From: Variovorax brevis
GTDB lineage: Bacteria; Pseudomonadota; Gammaproteobacteria; Burkholderiales; Burkholderiaceae_C
DNA: 64,000 nt
Direction of reading: 5' to 3'
Assembly: GCF_030317105.1 (NCBI RefSeq)
Contig: NZ_JASZYG010000001.1
Location: forward strand, 434,001 to 498,000
Every line of letters begins with the position of its first letter. The first letter of the stretch is position 1. A program made the translations under genes and the position numbers. Below, in pieces: positions 1 through 8,546 of this stretch. The notes beneath the pieces were generated by a model. The model had not been told where the DNA came from, searched no databases, and worked only from the letters and a program-made list of their open reading frames with translations.

Positions 1-435
1 CAGGCTCGGTCCGCCGAAGTTGGCCACCGTGGTGAGCCACAGCAGCGCGATCACGCCGATGCAACTCGCGACCGGCGTGGAAGAGAGCACCGGGAAGAAC
101 GCCGCCAGGTAGCCCAGCGCCGAACTCGCCACCGCCACGTTGGCAATGGCCAGCGACAGGAAGTACAGGAAGAAGACCTGGAAGTAGCCGTCCTTGCCGT
201 AGGCGTCCTCGGCGTACGCCGCCAGCCCGCCGGTGCGCTGGTTGAAGATGCCCGCCTGCGCGAAGCCGTACGCAATGGCCAGCGAACCGATGGCCGTGAC
301 GATCCACGACAGCAGCGAGATCGCCCCGACCTGCGCCATGTTGGCCGGCAGCATGATGATGCCCGAGCCCATCATGTTCACCGTGACGATGAAGGTCAGC
401 TGGACCACGCTCATTTTCTTGTTTGCATCTGCCAT
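1..435 (-). CDS. potE: PotE-like amino acid/polyamine antiporter (C-terminus outside window)
   Basis: An inner-membrane APC-superfamily antiporter, expected to exchange extracellular ornithine (or a related amino acid) for the polyamine made by decarboxylation. Only about 145 N-terminal residues are in the window. They contain VVQLTFIVTVNMMGSGIIMLP, the first-helix signature of the PotE/CadB/AdiC group, then WIVTAIGSLAIAYGFA and further hydrophobic segments. The start at 435 has AAGGAGAA about 7 bases upstream. It lies 23 bp downstream of the ornithine decarboxylase gene in the same direction, the speF-potE order known from E. coli, and this is the main reason for preferring PotE over CadB or AdiC. 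Substrate specificity cannot be read from this fragment. Confidence 0.85.
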   Translation of the reverse strand, partial: MADANKKMSVVQLTFIVTVNMMGSGIIMLPANMAQVGAISLLSWIVTAIGSLAIAYGFAQAGIFNQRTGGLAAYAEDAYGKDGYFQVFFLYFLSLAIANVAVASSALGYLAAFFPVLSSTPVASCIGVIALLWLTTVANFGGPSL

Positions 436-458
436 GTCGGTTCTCCTTGGGAGCGCGA

Positions 459-2822
459 TTACTCGCGGACCACGTAGGTGTGGAAACGGATCCGTCCGTC
501 TTTCTTTTCCTGGTACACGCCCTGCACCTCGTAGTTGAAGCCGGGAAAGCGGTTGAACGATTCCTCGAAGGCTAGGAAGTAGTCGAGCATGGGTTGGGCA
601 CGATCGTCCCAACGCTCGCCCGGCACCACCACGCCGATGCCCGGCGGGTAGATCAATGCCAGCGTGGCCGAGATGCGGCCCTTGACTTCGTCCAGCGGCA
701 CGTAGTCCACCCGGTTGTCGACCAGTGCCTCGTAGGCGTCCTTCGGCAGCATCGCCAGTTGCGGGAAGCTCTGGGCGCGGAAGCACCGCCGCTGCAGGTC
801 CTTGACGCCGCGCTTGCGATAGAAGTCGTGCATCTCGCTGCACACCCGGCGAAGGCCGTAGTCGATGTAGCGCTCGCTGTGGGCGGCGTAGAGCGTCGGC
901 AACACCTCCGACAGCGGCGCATCCTCGTCCCACAGGTTCTTGAACTTGACGAGCTTGGCGATCAGTGTGTTGAGCTTGCTTTCATCCTCGGCTGGCGTCA
1001 TCAGGAACAGGATGCTGTTGAGGTCGCACTTCTCGGGCACCACGCGCTGCTCGCGCAGGAAGTTGGCCACCACCGTGGCCGGCACGCCGAAGTCCAGGTA
1101 TTCGCCGGTGGCCCGGTCGATGCCGGGCGTGAGCAGCGCCAGCTTGTTGGGATCGACCATCGCATAGCCTGGCGAATAGCCCTTGTAGCCGTGCCATGTG
1201 CTGTCAGGCCCGAAGTTCCAGCACTGCTGCTCGCGCTTGAGAAGATCCGTGGGCAGGTCTTCCCAGGGCACGTTGCTCGCGTCGGTCGCAAAGCGCGAGC
1301 CGCTGATCGTGACCCGGTCCGGGACGAAGGGGTCGAAGAACCATTGCTCCTGCGGGTCGCGTCCCACCTTGGCGTAGTGGCGCGCGTATTCGCGCAGCTT
1401 CTTGCGCGCCTCGATGCCCAGTTCGATGCAACTGTCCCACATCATCTCGCCGGCCTTGCCGGCATGCATGCGGGCATTGACGTCGAGCGAGGCGAACAAC
1501 GGATAGAAGGGCGAGGTCGAGGCGTGCATCAGGAACGACTCGTTGAATCGCTTGTGCCCGATGTGGCGCTGCTGATCGCGGATGTGCTCGTCGCGCTTGT
1601 GGATCTGCGAGGCCTGCGAGAAGCCCGCGCCCTGCTTGTGCACCGACTGGGTCGAGAACAGCCCCGGCATCTTTGCGTCGAGGTCCTTCAGCCGCATCGG
1701 GCTGTGGTCTTCGAACAGGGGATGGAAGGCGTTGTAGCCAATCCAGGCTTCGTCCCACAGCACGTAGTCGCACAGGTGGCCGATTTTCTCGAGCACCTTG
1801 CGCACGTTGTAGATGGTGCCGTCGTAGGTGGCGAGCTGGATGCAGGCCATGCGAAACGGCCGTTCGGCCTCCGCGCGCTTCGGATCCTTGACCAGCGGGT
1901 TCTGGCGGATCTGCTCGCGCAGGTACTCCTCGTCCCATGCGTCCCAGTCCACGGCGCCGATCATGCCGAAGGCGTTGCGCGCGGTGGGCAGAAAGATCGG
2001 GATGGCGCCAGCACCCACCAGCGCACCCTGGTGCAGCGACTTGTGGTTGTTGCGATCGAACAGCACCAGGTCGCCGCGCTTGAGCACCGCGTTGGTCACC
2101 ACCTTGTTGGAGGTGCTGGTGCCGTTGAGCACGAAGTAGGTGCGGTCGGCGCCGAACACCTTGGCCGCCTCCATCTGCGCCTGTGCGGCGGCGCCTTCGT
2201 GAATGAGCAGGTCGCCCAGGTCCACGTCGGCGTTGCACAGGTCGTTGCGGAAGATGCTCTCGCCGAAGTACTTGAAGAAGATCTGCCCGGTCGGCGACTT
2301 GCTGTAGAACTGCCCGCCCTGGTGGCCCGGGCAGTCGAAGGCGATGTTCGCCGCCGAGTCGTAGGCCATCAGCCCCCCGAAGAAGGGCGGCAGCAGCGAC
2401 AGCCCGTAGTCGACAAGGCTCGCGATCACCTGCTTGGCATAGAAGGCCGGCGTCTGCTGGCCCAAGTAGATGTAGCCGTCGACTTCGCCCGTCATGCCCA
2501 GCACGGCCATGTCGGCGATGCGGTGCGAGTCGGCCAGCGCCCACAGGGGCGTGCGAAAGCCCAGCGCGCGCACGCCACGGGCGGCATCGCGTGCGGCCTC
2601 CCGGCGATCGCCGTCGACCAGCGCAATGTAGGCGCCGACCGCCGCATCCTCCGAGAGGTCACGCGTGTAGCTGTCGCACACCTCGACCTCGTAGTTCTCG
2701 GCCCGGATGTGGTCGAGCAACTGTTGGGTCTGCAGGTTGAGGCGGTCCACGATGGCGACCACCTTCAGCAACCTGTGAAAGGGAATGGGAATCGTCGGAG
2801 CCTTGACGGAACGCGGGATCAT
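459..2822 (-). CDS. speF: PLP-dependent ornithine decarboxylase, SpeF/SpeC type
   Basis: Decarboxylates ornithine to putrescine and CO2, consuming a proton in the cytoplasm. The 787-residue protein has an N-terminal response-regulator-like wing domain, then a fold-I PLP domain. The CPGHQGG motif, the NADVDLGDLLIHEGAA stretch and QSVHKQ with the PLP lysine at about Lys396 are those of E. coli SpeF/SpeC rather than lysine or arginine decarboxylases, which carry TPGHxGG and LGSLLDHTGP at the same places. A longer GTG start at 2855 overlaps the preceding stop codon; I prefer ATG at 2822, preceded by AAGGAC. It lies 32 bp after the LdcA-like gene and 23 bp before the PotE-like gene, so all are probably co-transcribed. 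Length is slightly above the 710-730 residues usual for SpeF because of the N-terminal part. Confidence 0.85.
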   Translation of the reverse strand: MIPRSVKAPTIPIPFHRLLKVVAIVDRLNLQTQQLLDHIRAENYEVEVCDSYTRDLSEDAAVGAYIALVDGDRREAARDAARGVRALGFRTPLWALADSHRIADMAVLGMTGEVDGYIYLGQQTPAFYAKQVIASLVDYGLSLLPPFFGGLMAYDSAANIAFDCPGHQGGQFYSKSPTGQIFFKYFGESIFRNDLCNADVDLGDLLIHEGAAAQAQMEAAKVFGADRTYFVLNGTSTSNKVVTNAVLKRGDLVLFDRNNHKSLHQGALVGAGAIPIFLPTARNAFGMIGAVDWDAWDEEYLREQIRQNPLVKDPKRAEAERPFRMACIQLATYDGTIYNVRKVLEKIGHLCDYVLWDEAWIGYNAFHPLFEDHSPMRLKDLDAKMPGLFSTQSVHKQGAGFSQASQIHKRDEHIRDQQRHIGHKRFNESFLMHASTSPFYPLFASLDVNARMHAGKAGEMMWDSCIELGIEARKKLREYARHYAKVGRDPQEQWFFDPFVPDRVTISGSRFATDASNVPWEDLPTDLLKREQQCWNFGPDSTWHGYKGYSPGYAMVDPNKLALLTPGIDRATGEYLDFGVPATVVANFLREQRVVPEKCDLNSILFLMTPAEDESKLNTLIAKLVKFKNLWDEDAPLSEVLPTLYAAHSERYIDYGLRRVCSEMHDFYRKRGVKDLQRRCFRAQSFPQLAMLPKDAYEALVDNRVDYVPLDEVKGRISATLALIYPPGIGVVVPGERWDDRAQPMLDYFLAFEESFNRFPGFNYEVQGVYQEKKDGRIRFHTYVVRE

Positions 2823-2854
2823 GGCGTGTAGTCCTTGTCGATGCGGCGTGGCCA

Positions 2855-5116
2855 CTACTCGATGACGCAGTCCACCAGCCAGCGCTTGTGGCCGCGCTTG
2901 TCGAAATCGAAGCGCAGGCCGTGGATGTCGGCCTCGAAGCCCGGGAAGCGGTCGTCGGTGTCTCGCGCGAACTTCAGGTACTCGATGATCGAGTCGGTCA
3001 TGAAGCGCTCGCCGGGCATCACCAGCGGAATACCGGGAGGGTAGGGAACCAGCATCACGGCCGTGATGCGCCCCTTCAATTCGTCGATGGGCACGGGTTC
3101 GACCTTGCCATGCACCAGGCGGTCATAGGCATCGCAGGGCTTCATGGCGGGCTCCGGCAGATCGGTGTACATCGCGTTCATGGCACGCGCCGTGTCGTTG
3201 TCGCGGTAGCAGGCGTGCAGCGCATCGCACAGGTCGCGCAGGCCCCAGCCGGCATAGGCATGCGCGCCGGCAGCGGCAACGCTGGGCAGCGCCTTGGCCA
3301 GTGGCGCGTTGCGGTCGTAGTCGGTCTTGAAGTCCACCAGCGCGTCCACCATGGAACTCCACTTGCCGCGCGTGATGCCCAGCGAGAACAGGATGAGGAA
3401 GCTGTAGAGCCCCGTCTTCTCGACCACCAGGCCGCGCTCCCACAGGTACTTGCTGACCACGGCGGCGGGGATGCCCGATGCATCGAGGACGGCGCCCTTG
3501 CCCAGGCCCGGCGTGAGCAGCGTGACCTTGATCGGGTCGAGCATCACGTAGTCCTCGGCGAGCTTGCCGAAGCCGTGCCAGTCGGCCTGCGGATCGAGCA
3601 CCCAGTCGGCAGTCTCCGGTGCCTTGTCCAGGTCCAGCCCCTCGGGCTGCCAAACGCGGAACCACCAGTCCGGCGACTTGAAACCGGCGCCGATGGAAGC
3701 CAGCGCAAAGCGGAAGTGCATGGCCTCGTCGTGCGTTTCCTGCACGATGGCGCGGCCGCTGGTGCCCTCCATCATGGCGGAGCTGACGTCGAGCGAGGCG
3801 ATGATGCCGTAGTGCGGCGATGTCGAGCCGTGCATCATGAAGGCGTCATTGAAACGCGTCGTGTCTATCTTGCGCTTGTCGGACTCCTGGATGTGGATCA
3901 TCGAGGCTTGCGAGAACGCCGCCAGCAGTTTGTGCGTCGAATGCGTGGCGAACACCAGCGTGTGGTCGGCGCGCGGGTAGCCGCGCGGCACGCCCATGGC
4001 ATGGCGGCCGGCATAGAACTCGTGGAAGGCGGCGTAGGCGTACCAGGCCTCGTCGAAGTGCAGGGCATCGACCTGGTCGGCCACTTGCGCCTTGATCTTC
4101 TCGGCGTTGTAGCAAAGGCCGTCGTAGGTCGAGTTGGTGACGACGGCAATGCGCACCGAGCCCTTGGCGTCACGCGCGATCGGGCTGGCGGCGACCTTCG
4201 CGCGGATGGCTTCGGGCGAGAACTGGTCCAGCCCGATCGGGCCGATGATGCCGTAGTCGTTGCGCGCCGGCGTGAAGTAGATCGGCGTGGCGCCCGTCAT
4301 GATCAGCGAATGCAGCAGCGACTTGTGGCAGTTGCGGTCTACGATCACCAGGTCGTCGCGCCCGGCCATGGAATGCCACACGATCTTGTTGGCCGTCGAC
4401 GTGCCGTTGGTCACGAAGTAGGTGTGGTCGGCGCCGAACACTTGCGCCGCATAGGCTTCAGCCTCCTTGATGGGCCCGGTGTGGTCCAGCAGCGAGCCGA
4501 GTTCGGGCACCGAGATCGACAGGTCCGAGCGCAGCGTGTTCTCGCCGAAGAACTCGTGCAGCGCGTAGCCCACCGGCGACTTCAGGAAGCCGACGCCGCC
4601 GGCATGTCCCGGCGTGTGCCACGAATAGGCCGAGCGTTCCGCGTGGCGCGTGAGGGCCTTGAAGAAGGGCGGCAGCAACTGGTCGAGGTAGTCCTCGGCG
4701 GCCCGCATGATCTGCCGCGCCAGGAAAGACGCCGTGTCTTCGTAGAGATACAGGATGCTGTGCAGGTTGCGCAGCCCCTGCACCGCCTTGGGGGAGGTGC
4801 CTTTCATCGTGGCGCTTTCGCCGAGCGCAACGATGGGCAGGCCCGGCGCACGCAGGTGCACCGAATTCATCAGGTCGATGAGGCGTTGAGCGGCCGTCGC
4901 GCCGTCCTGCGCCGCTTCGACGCGGAACACGATGGCCGCCAACCCACGATGCGCGCCGGCCACGATGCCGGCGTCGGACGCGTTGTCGACCAGGATGGTC
5001 TTCCAGCCGTGCTCGGCCAACTCGTGCTGGATCTGGCGCAGGCGCACACCTGCCACGCTTTGGGCCGCGACGTCCTGATGCGCAATGAGAATCGGAAAAG
5101 ACGACCTGAACTGCAT
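2855..5116 (-). CDS. ldcA: PLP-dependent basic amino acid decarboxylase, LdcA-like (lysine)
   Basis: Expected to decarboxylate lysine to cadaverine in the cytoplasm. The 753-residue protein closely follows the layout I recall for Pseudomonas aeruginosa LdcA (about 751 residues): an N-terminal wing domain beginning FPILIAHQD, HTPGHAGG near residue 165, VPELGSLLDHTGP, TYFVTNGTSTANKIVWHS, and the PLP lysine Lys396 in THSTHKLL. Annotations of this family vary between arginine, lysine and ornithine decarboxylase, so the substrate is a family-level inference. The ATG at 5116 has AAGGAAG about 7 bases upstream. It follows the porin gene by 18 bp and precedes speF. Two basic amino acid decarboxylases of different subfamilies in one operon suggests broad polyamine production or acid resistance. 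Confidence 0.82.
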   Translation of the reverse strand: MQFRSSFPILIAHQDVAAQSVAGVRLRQIQHELAEHGWKTILVDNASDAGIVAGAHRGLAAIVFRVEAAQDGATAAQRLIDLMNSVHLRAPGLPIVALGESATMKGTSPKAVQGLRNLHSILYLYEDTASFLARQIMRAAEDYLDQLLPPFFKALTRHAERSAYSWHTPGHAGGVGFLKSPVGYALHEFFGENTLRSDLSISVPELGSLLDHTGPIKEAEAYAAQVFGADHTYFVTNGTSTANKIVWHSMAGRDDLVIVDRNCHKSLLHSLIMTGATPIYFTPARNDYGIIGPIGLDQFSPEAIRAKVAASPIARDAKGSVRIAVVTNSTYDGLCYNAEKIKAQVADQVDALHFDEAWYAYAAFHEFYAGRHAMGVPRGYPRADHTLVFATHSTHKLLAAFSQASMIHIQESDKRKIDTTRFNDAFMMHGSTSPHYGIIASLDVSSAMMEGTSGRAIVQETHDEAMHFRFALASIGAGFKSPDWWFRVWQPEGLDLDKAPETADWVLDPQADWHGFGKLAEDYVMLDPIKVTLLTPGLGKGAVLDASGIPAAVVSKYLWERGLVVEKTGLYSFLILFSLGITRGKWSSMVDALVDFKTDYDRNAPLAKALPSVAAAGAHAYAGWGLRDLCDALHACYRDNDTARAMNAMYTDLPEPAMKPCDAYDRLVHGKVEPVPIDELKGRITAVMLVPYPPGIPLVMPGERFMTDSIIEYLKFARDTDDRFPGFEADIHGLRFDFDKRGHKRWLVDCVIE

Positions 5117-5134
5117 GGCGTGCTTCCTTCGCTG

Positions 5135-6532
5135 TCAGAAGCTGACCTTGGTGGAGAACTGGAAGCGGTAGTCGTCCGCCGTGAGGCCCAGCTTGTTTTC
5201 GAGACGACCCCAGATGAACTCGCCGCCGATCAGCACGTTGGTGGCGAGCGAATAGAGCAGGTTGACCGATGAGTAGCTGCCTTTCTGGAAGGCGGTGAGG
5301 AGCTGGCCGTCGGTGTTGTTCTGGCGGTGCTCGCTGTAGCCGATGGCGCTCGACCACTTGTCGCTCCAGGCGTGGTTGTAGTACACCAGCCAGCCCACCG
5401 AGGGCACCGCTTCGGCATGCAGGGTGGCGTCCGGTGCGACGTCCACGCCGCCGTCGTTCATGTAGCTGGCAATGCCCTTGCCGCCCACGACCTGCCAGCT
5501 CAGCTTGTCCTTGCCGAAGGCCTTGAGCGTGCCGCTGAGGTTCAGCCCGTAGCCGGTGACATGACCCGACGGGTCGCCGTTGGGCGATGCGGTGTTCTGG
5601 AAGCCCACTTGGCGAACGATGCCGGCCGCCTTGACATGGCCCCAGTCGCGGTCGAGGCGGTACGACACCACGCCGTCGGGCAAGCGGTTCCAGCCGGTGA
5701 TGGCGGAGCCCAGGGCCGGATCCACGCGGCTGATCTTGCCGGTGTCAATGGCCGAGTTGGGGGACTCCAGCGAGATGGCGAAGCTTCCGCCGTCCTTGCT
5801 CCAGGGGGTGACGCGCAACTGCGGATTGCGCACGAACACCATGCCGCTCGGTCCCCAGTAGTCGATGGTGTTGGGGAACACGTCGATGTCCATGAAGTTC
5901 GAGTAGGTCTGGCCGGCGCCGTACATGCCCAGTTCGGCCCAGGCATTGAGCCAGTGGATCTGCGTACCGCCGTTGGTGCCGAACAGGTCGAAGCTCACGT
6001 CGGTCTTGATCTGGCCCATGCTGGTCGGGATGAAGGACCTGAAGCCCAGGCTGGTCTGCCGCACGCTGAAGATGGTGGCGCCATCCCGCCCGCAACCCGG
6101 CGAGCCCGGGCAGATGATCGGAATCTGCGAGGGCCGCAGCGTCGCGTTCCAGTCGGGGTTCATCTGCTTGGCGTCGTAGATCGCGTCGAGCATCACCTGC
6201 CCGTAGAGCTCTACGCGTGCCTTGTCCGGATCGGGTGCCCCCTCTTGTGCAACGGAGTTCACCGAGATCACCGGAGCGCCCGGCGTGACTCTGGACGCCG
6301 TGGTCGCCGGGGCGGGTGCCGTGGTTGCGACGGCTGGGGCTGCGGCGGCGGCTGTGGCGGCTGCAGCGGGTGGTGCGGCCTTTTGCTGTTCCAGGGCCCT
6401 GACGCGCGACTGCAGGTCCTGGATGGTCTTCATGGCCTGGTCCAGCGTGGCCTTGAGCTCTTCGTTCGACTGGGCGTGCGAAACGCCGCACACGGCCAGC
6501 GAGACGGCAGCGGCAATTGCCTGTCGTTTCAT
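5135..6532 (-). CDS. DcaP-like outer-membrane porin, first gene of the decarboxylase operon
   Basis: A 465-residue outer-membrane protein. It has a signal peptide (MKRQAIAAAVSLAVCGVSHA), then a heptad-like segment (about residues 22-50, IQDLQSRVRALEQQ), an Ala/Pro-rich linker and a beta-barrel. Segments such as VELYGQVMLDAIYD, the stretch running from GQTYSNFMDIDVFPNT into IDYWGPSGM, and FVRNPQLR are hallmarks of the DcaP porin family, and the C-terminus ends in Phe (FSTKVSF), as barrel proteins do. Upstream in-frame codons exist, but ATG at 6532 gives the signal peptide and has AGAGGAGA before it. Being first in the operon, it may admit or release lysine, ornithine, polyamines or peptides; that role is inferred from position only. 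An FNR-type palindrome lies 80 bp upstream. Confidence 0.82.
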   Translation of the reverse strand: MKRQAIAAAVSLAVCGVSHAQSNEELKATLDQAMKTIQDLQSRVRALEQQKAAPPAAAATAAAAAPAVATTAPAPATTASRVTPGAPVISVNSVAQEGAPDPDKARVELYGQVMLDAIYDAKQMNPDWNATLRPSQIPIICPGSPGCGRDGATIFSVRQTSLGFRSFIPTSMGQIKTDVSFDLFGTNGGTQIHWLNAWAELGMYGAGQTYSNFMDIDVFPNTIDYWGPSGMVFVRNPQLRVTPWSKDGGSFAISLESPNSAIDTGKISRVDPALGSAITGWNRLPDGVVSYRLDRDWGHVKAAGIVRQVGFQNTASPNGDPSGHVTGYGLNLSGTLKAFGKDKLSWQVVGGKGIASYMNDGGVDVAPDATLHAEAVPSVGWLVYYNHAWSDKWSSAIGYSEHRQNNTDGQLLTAFQKGSYSSVNLLYSLATNVLIGGEFIWGRLENKLGLTADDYRFQFSTKVSF

Positions 6533-6611
6533 CTTGTCTCCTCTTGCAGGAAGATCAGCGTCTTGTTGGATCAATCCGTTACCAGTTTCCGCGCGCCAAG
6601 GGCCGTGCACA

Positions 6612-6625
6612 TTGAGTTTCGTCAA
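6612..6625 (-). promoter_or_regulatory. FNR/Anr/FixK-type site upstream of the porin-decarboxylase operon
   Basis: TTGAGTTTCGTCAA on the plus strand fits TTGA-N6-TCAA, the form of sites for FNR/CRP-superfamily activators. Read on the minus strand, GAAACT lies 22 bp downstream as a weak -10 candidate, the same spacing as at three other promoters in the window. A second site on the opposite strand side (6664-6677) serves the divergent Cax gene, so this intergenic region carries two such boxes. Which protein binds is unknown; no fnr-like gene is present here. Confidence 0.6.
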
Positions 6626-6663
6626 TCGGCTGCGTTTTTTTGCCCCGCCTCTTGTCGCCGACC

Positions 6664-6704
6664 TTGACGTTCCTCAATGCGCTGCGCCGGGCTGTCACTA
6701 GCAT
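6664..6704 (+). promoter_or_regulatory. FNR-type class II promoter of the Cax antiporter gene
   Basis: TTGACGTTCCTCAA (6664-6677) is followed after 21 bp by TAGCAT (6699-6704). A start point near 6711 would place the palindrome centre at about -41, the class II arrangement of FNR-dependent promoters. No good -35 hexamer is needed in that arrangement. The same architecture is repeated at 7897 and 11218. Confidence 0.65.
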
Positions 6705-6754
6705 CGGCGCATCACACCGCAGGAAGCCGGTTGTCCTGACCTGGCAGAGTGCCC

Positions 6755-7852
6755 ATGAAACCACTGCTCCTGGAAATCCGGCGGAACCCGCTGCTGTGGC
6801 TTCTGGCTTTCGTGCCGGTGGCGTTCATCTGCGAAAAGTTCAGGCCCGAGGCGCACACACTGCTCTTCGTGCTGTCCGTGCTCGCCATCGTGCCGCTGGC
6901 CACGTTGCTGAGCCACGCCACCGAATCGGTGGCGGCCAAGACGGGCGATGCCGCGGGCGGCCTGCTCAACGCCACGCTGGGCAACCTGACCGAACTGGTC
7001 ATTGCGTTCACTGCCCTGAGGGCAGGACAGATCATGCTGGTCAAGGCATCCATTGCCGGCGCGATCGTCACGAACACGCTGTTCATGCTGGGCGCGTCAT
7101 TCCTCATCGGAGGCCTTGCCCATCACGTCCAGGACTTCAACCGGGTTGCCGCCCGCATGCAGGCCGGCCTGCTCTTTCTTGCGACCGTGGCGCTGCTGGT
7201 GCCTTCGGTGATGATCACCGCCGATTCGACCGCGGCTGCAGCATTCACGCAGACATTGAGCACGGGCCTGGCGGTGCTGCTCATCGTGGCCTACGCACTG
7301 GGCATGCTCTTCTCGCTGAAAACCCACAGCGAACTGTTTGCCAGCGCGGAGCACGGCGAGGAGGGCGAGTCGCCCTGGCCCATCGGGCTGGCCCTGGGCA
7401 CGCTGGCCGGCGTGACGGTGCTCGTGGCGCTGGTCAGCGAGATCTTCGTCGAGTCGGTGCAGAAAGCGGCCGAGGCCTTCGGCATGACGCCGGCGTTCGT
7501 GGGCTTCATCATCGTCTCGCTGGTGGGCGGTGCGGCGGAAATGGCATCGGCTTTTTCCGGGGCACGCAAGAACCGGCTGGACCTGAGCGTGGGCATCGCG
7601 CTGGGCAGCGCGTCGCAGATCGCGCTGTTCGTGGCGCCGGTGCTGGTGCTGGTGAGCTATTTCATCGCGCCGACACCCATGGATCTCCAGTTCTGGCCGG
7701 GCGCGGTGGTGATGGTGCTCATCGCCACGCTCACGGCGGTCTTCGTCACGAACAGCGGTCGCTCGGCGTGGTTTGTCGGCGTGCTGCTGCTGATGGTCTA
7801 CCTGATCTTTGCCATGACGCTTTACCTCATGCCGCCGGGCGCCGGGAAATGA
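6755..7852 (+). CDS. Calcium/proton (cation) antiporter, Cax/ChaA family
   Basis: An inner-membrane CaCA-superfamily antiporter that exports Ca2+ (or another cation) against protons. The roughly 365-residue protein has about ten hydrophobic segments arranged as two related halves. The diagnostic alpha repeats are visible: GGLLNATLGNLTELVIAF in the first half and FVGFIIVSLVGGAAEMASAF in the second, each with the conserved acidic residue. A short acidic linker (HGEEGE) separates the halves. I chose ATG at 6755; a GTG two codons earlier is also possible, and the ribosome site is weak either way. The gene stands alone behind an FNR-type promoter. Confidence 0.85.
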   Translation: MKPLLLEIRRNPLLWLLAFVPVAFICEKFRPEAHTLLFVLSVLAIVPLATLLSHATESVAAKTGDAAGGLLNATLGNLTELVIAFTALRAGQIMLVKASIAGAIVTNTLFMLGASFLIGGLAHHVQDFNRVAARMQAGLLFLATVALLVPSVMITADSTAAAAFTQTLSTGLAVLLIVAYALGMLFSLKTHSELFASAEHGEEGESPWPIGLALGTLAGVTVLVALVSEIFVESVQKAAEAFGMTPAFVGFIIVSLVGGAAEMASAFSGARKNRLDLSVGIALGSASQIALFVAPVLVLVSYFIAPTPMDLQFWPGAVVMVLIATLTAVFVTNSGRSAWFVGVLLLMVYLIFAMTLYLMPPGAGK

Positions 7853-7896
7853 AGGGAACACGGGTGGCAGCGAAAACCGCGCTTTTGTCGCCGGCA

Positions 7897-7938
7897 TTGA
7901 CGTTTCTCAAGTCGCTGCGTCGCGACCTTCTCTAGCAT
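7897..7938 (+). promoter_or_regulatory. FNR-type class II promoter of the DUF3302-HlyD-NodT operon
   Basis: TTGACGTTTCTCAA (7897-7910) is followed after 22 bp by TAGCAT (7933-7938). About 40 bases here closely resemble the Cax promoter, including the flanking GCTGCG and TAGCATCG. The predicted start point near 7945 leaves the ATG at 7951 too close for a leader, which supports ATG 7975 as the true start of the next gene. Confidence 0.65.
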
Positions 7939-7974
7939 CGCCGGATCACCATGTGCAAGCTCAGGAGCCCAGAG

Positions 7975-8535
7975 ATGCGATGCTTCGCTACAGGTCGGAC
8001 CCGGGCGGCGCGTGCGCTCGGCGTGTTTGCATTCGCAGCACCCCTGGGTGCGCACGCCTCGTTCCTGCCGCCCGAGATGATGGCCTCGGCAGCGACCGGG
8101 CTTGCGTGGTTCATCATCTTTGCCGTTCCCATCGGCGGGATCGTGCTGTTCTGGCTGGTGCACGTCATGCCGGAGAAGATCGCGCACAAGCGGCACCATC
8201 CCCAGCGCGACGCGATCAAGACGCTTTGCCTGCTCTCATTGGTGTTCGGCGGCATGCTGTGGCCGATTGCGTGGCTCTGGGCCTACGTGAAGCCTGTGGG
8301 CTACCAGGCGGCTTACGGCACGGAGAAGCACGAAGACTACTTCCACGAGCAGGGCGAGCGGGCGCTCGCCGGCGAGATGCTCGAGCATGATATGCAGCAC
8401 CTGCGCGAAGAACTCGACGCGATGGATGCCAAAGGCACGCTCACCGCCGAGCTCAAGGTCCTGCGCAGGAACCTGGCGACTGCTTCTGCGGCGGCTGCCG
8501 CCAGATCAGAAGGCCAGCCGGGCAACCCGACATAA
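7975..8535 (+). CDS. DUF3302 inner-membrane protein, YiaW-like
   Basis: A 186-residue membrane protein of the DUF3302 family, which includes E. coli YiaW. It has an N-terminal hydrophobic segment or signal (ALGVFAFAAPLGAHAS), two transmembrane segments (around FIIFAVPIGGIVLFWL and LCLLSLVFGGMLWPIAWLWA), the family feature KRHHPQRDAIK between them, and a helical C-terminal tail (EMLEHDMQHLREELDAM) likely to form a coiled coil. ATG 7975 has CAGGAG upstream; an ATG at 7951 would sit almost on the predicted transcription start. It is followed 11 bp later by a HlyD-type gene, as yiaW is paired with yiaV in E. coli. Function is unknown; accessory role to the export system is inferred. Confidence 0.75.
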   Translation: MRCFATGRTRAARALGVFAFAAPLGAHASFLPPEMMASAATGLAWFIIFAVPIGGIVLFWLVHVMPEKIAHKRHHPQRDAIKTLCLLSLVFGGMLWPIAWLWAYVKPVGYQAAYGTEKHEDYFHEQGERALAGEMLEHDMQHLREELDAMDAKGTLTAELKVLRRNLATASAAAAARSEGQPGNPT

Positions 8536-8546
8536 GCGAGCAACTG

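Noticed and set aside
594..5272. Two very long plus-strand open frames (745 and 794 codons) opposite the decarboxylases
   Set aside because: They are antisense to two genes with clear PLP-enzyme motifs. Their translations are Arg/Val/Gly/His-rich with no family features, a usual artefact of high-GC codon bias.
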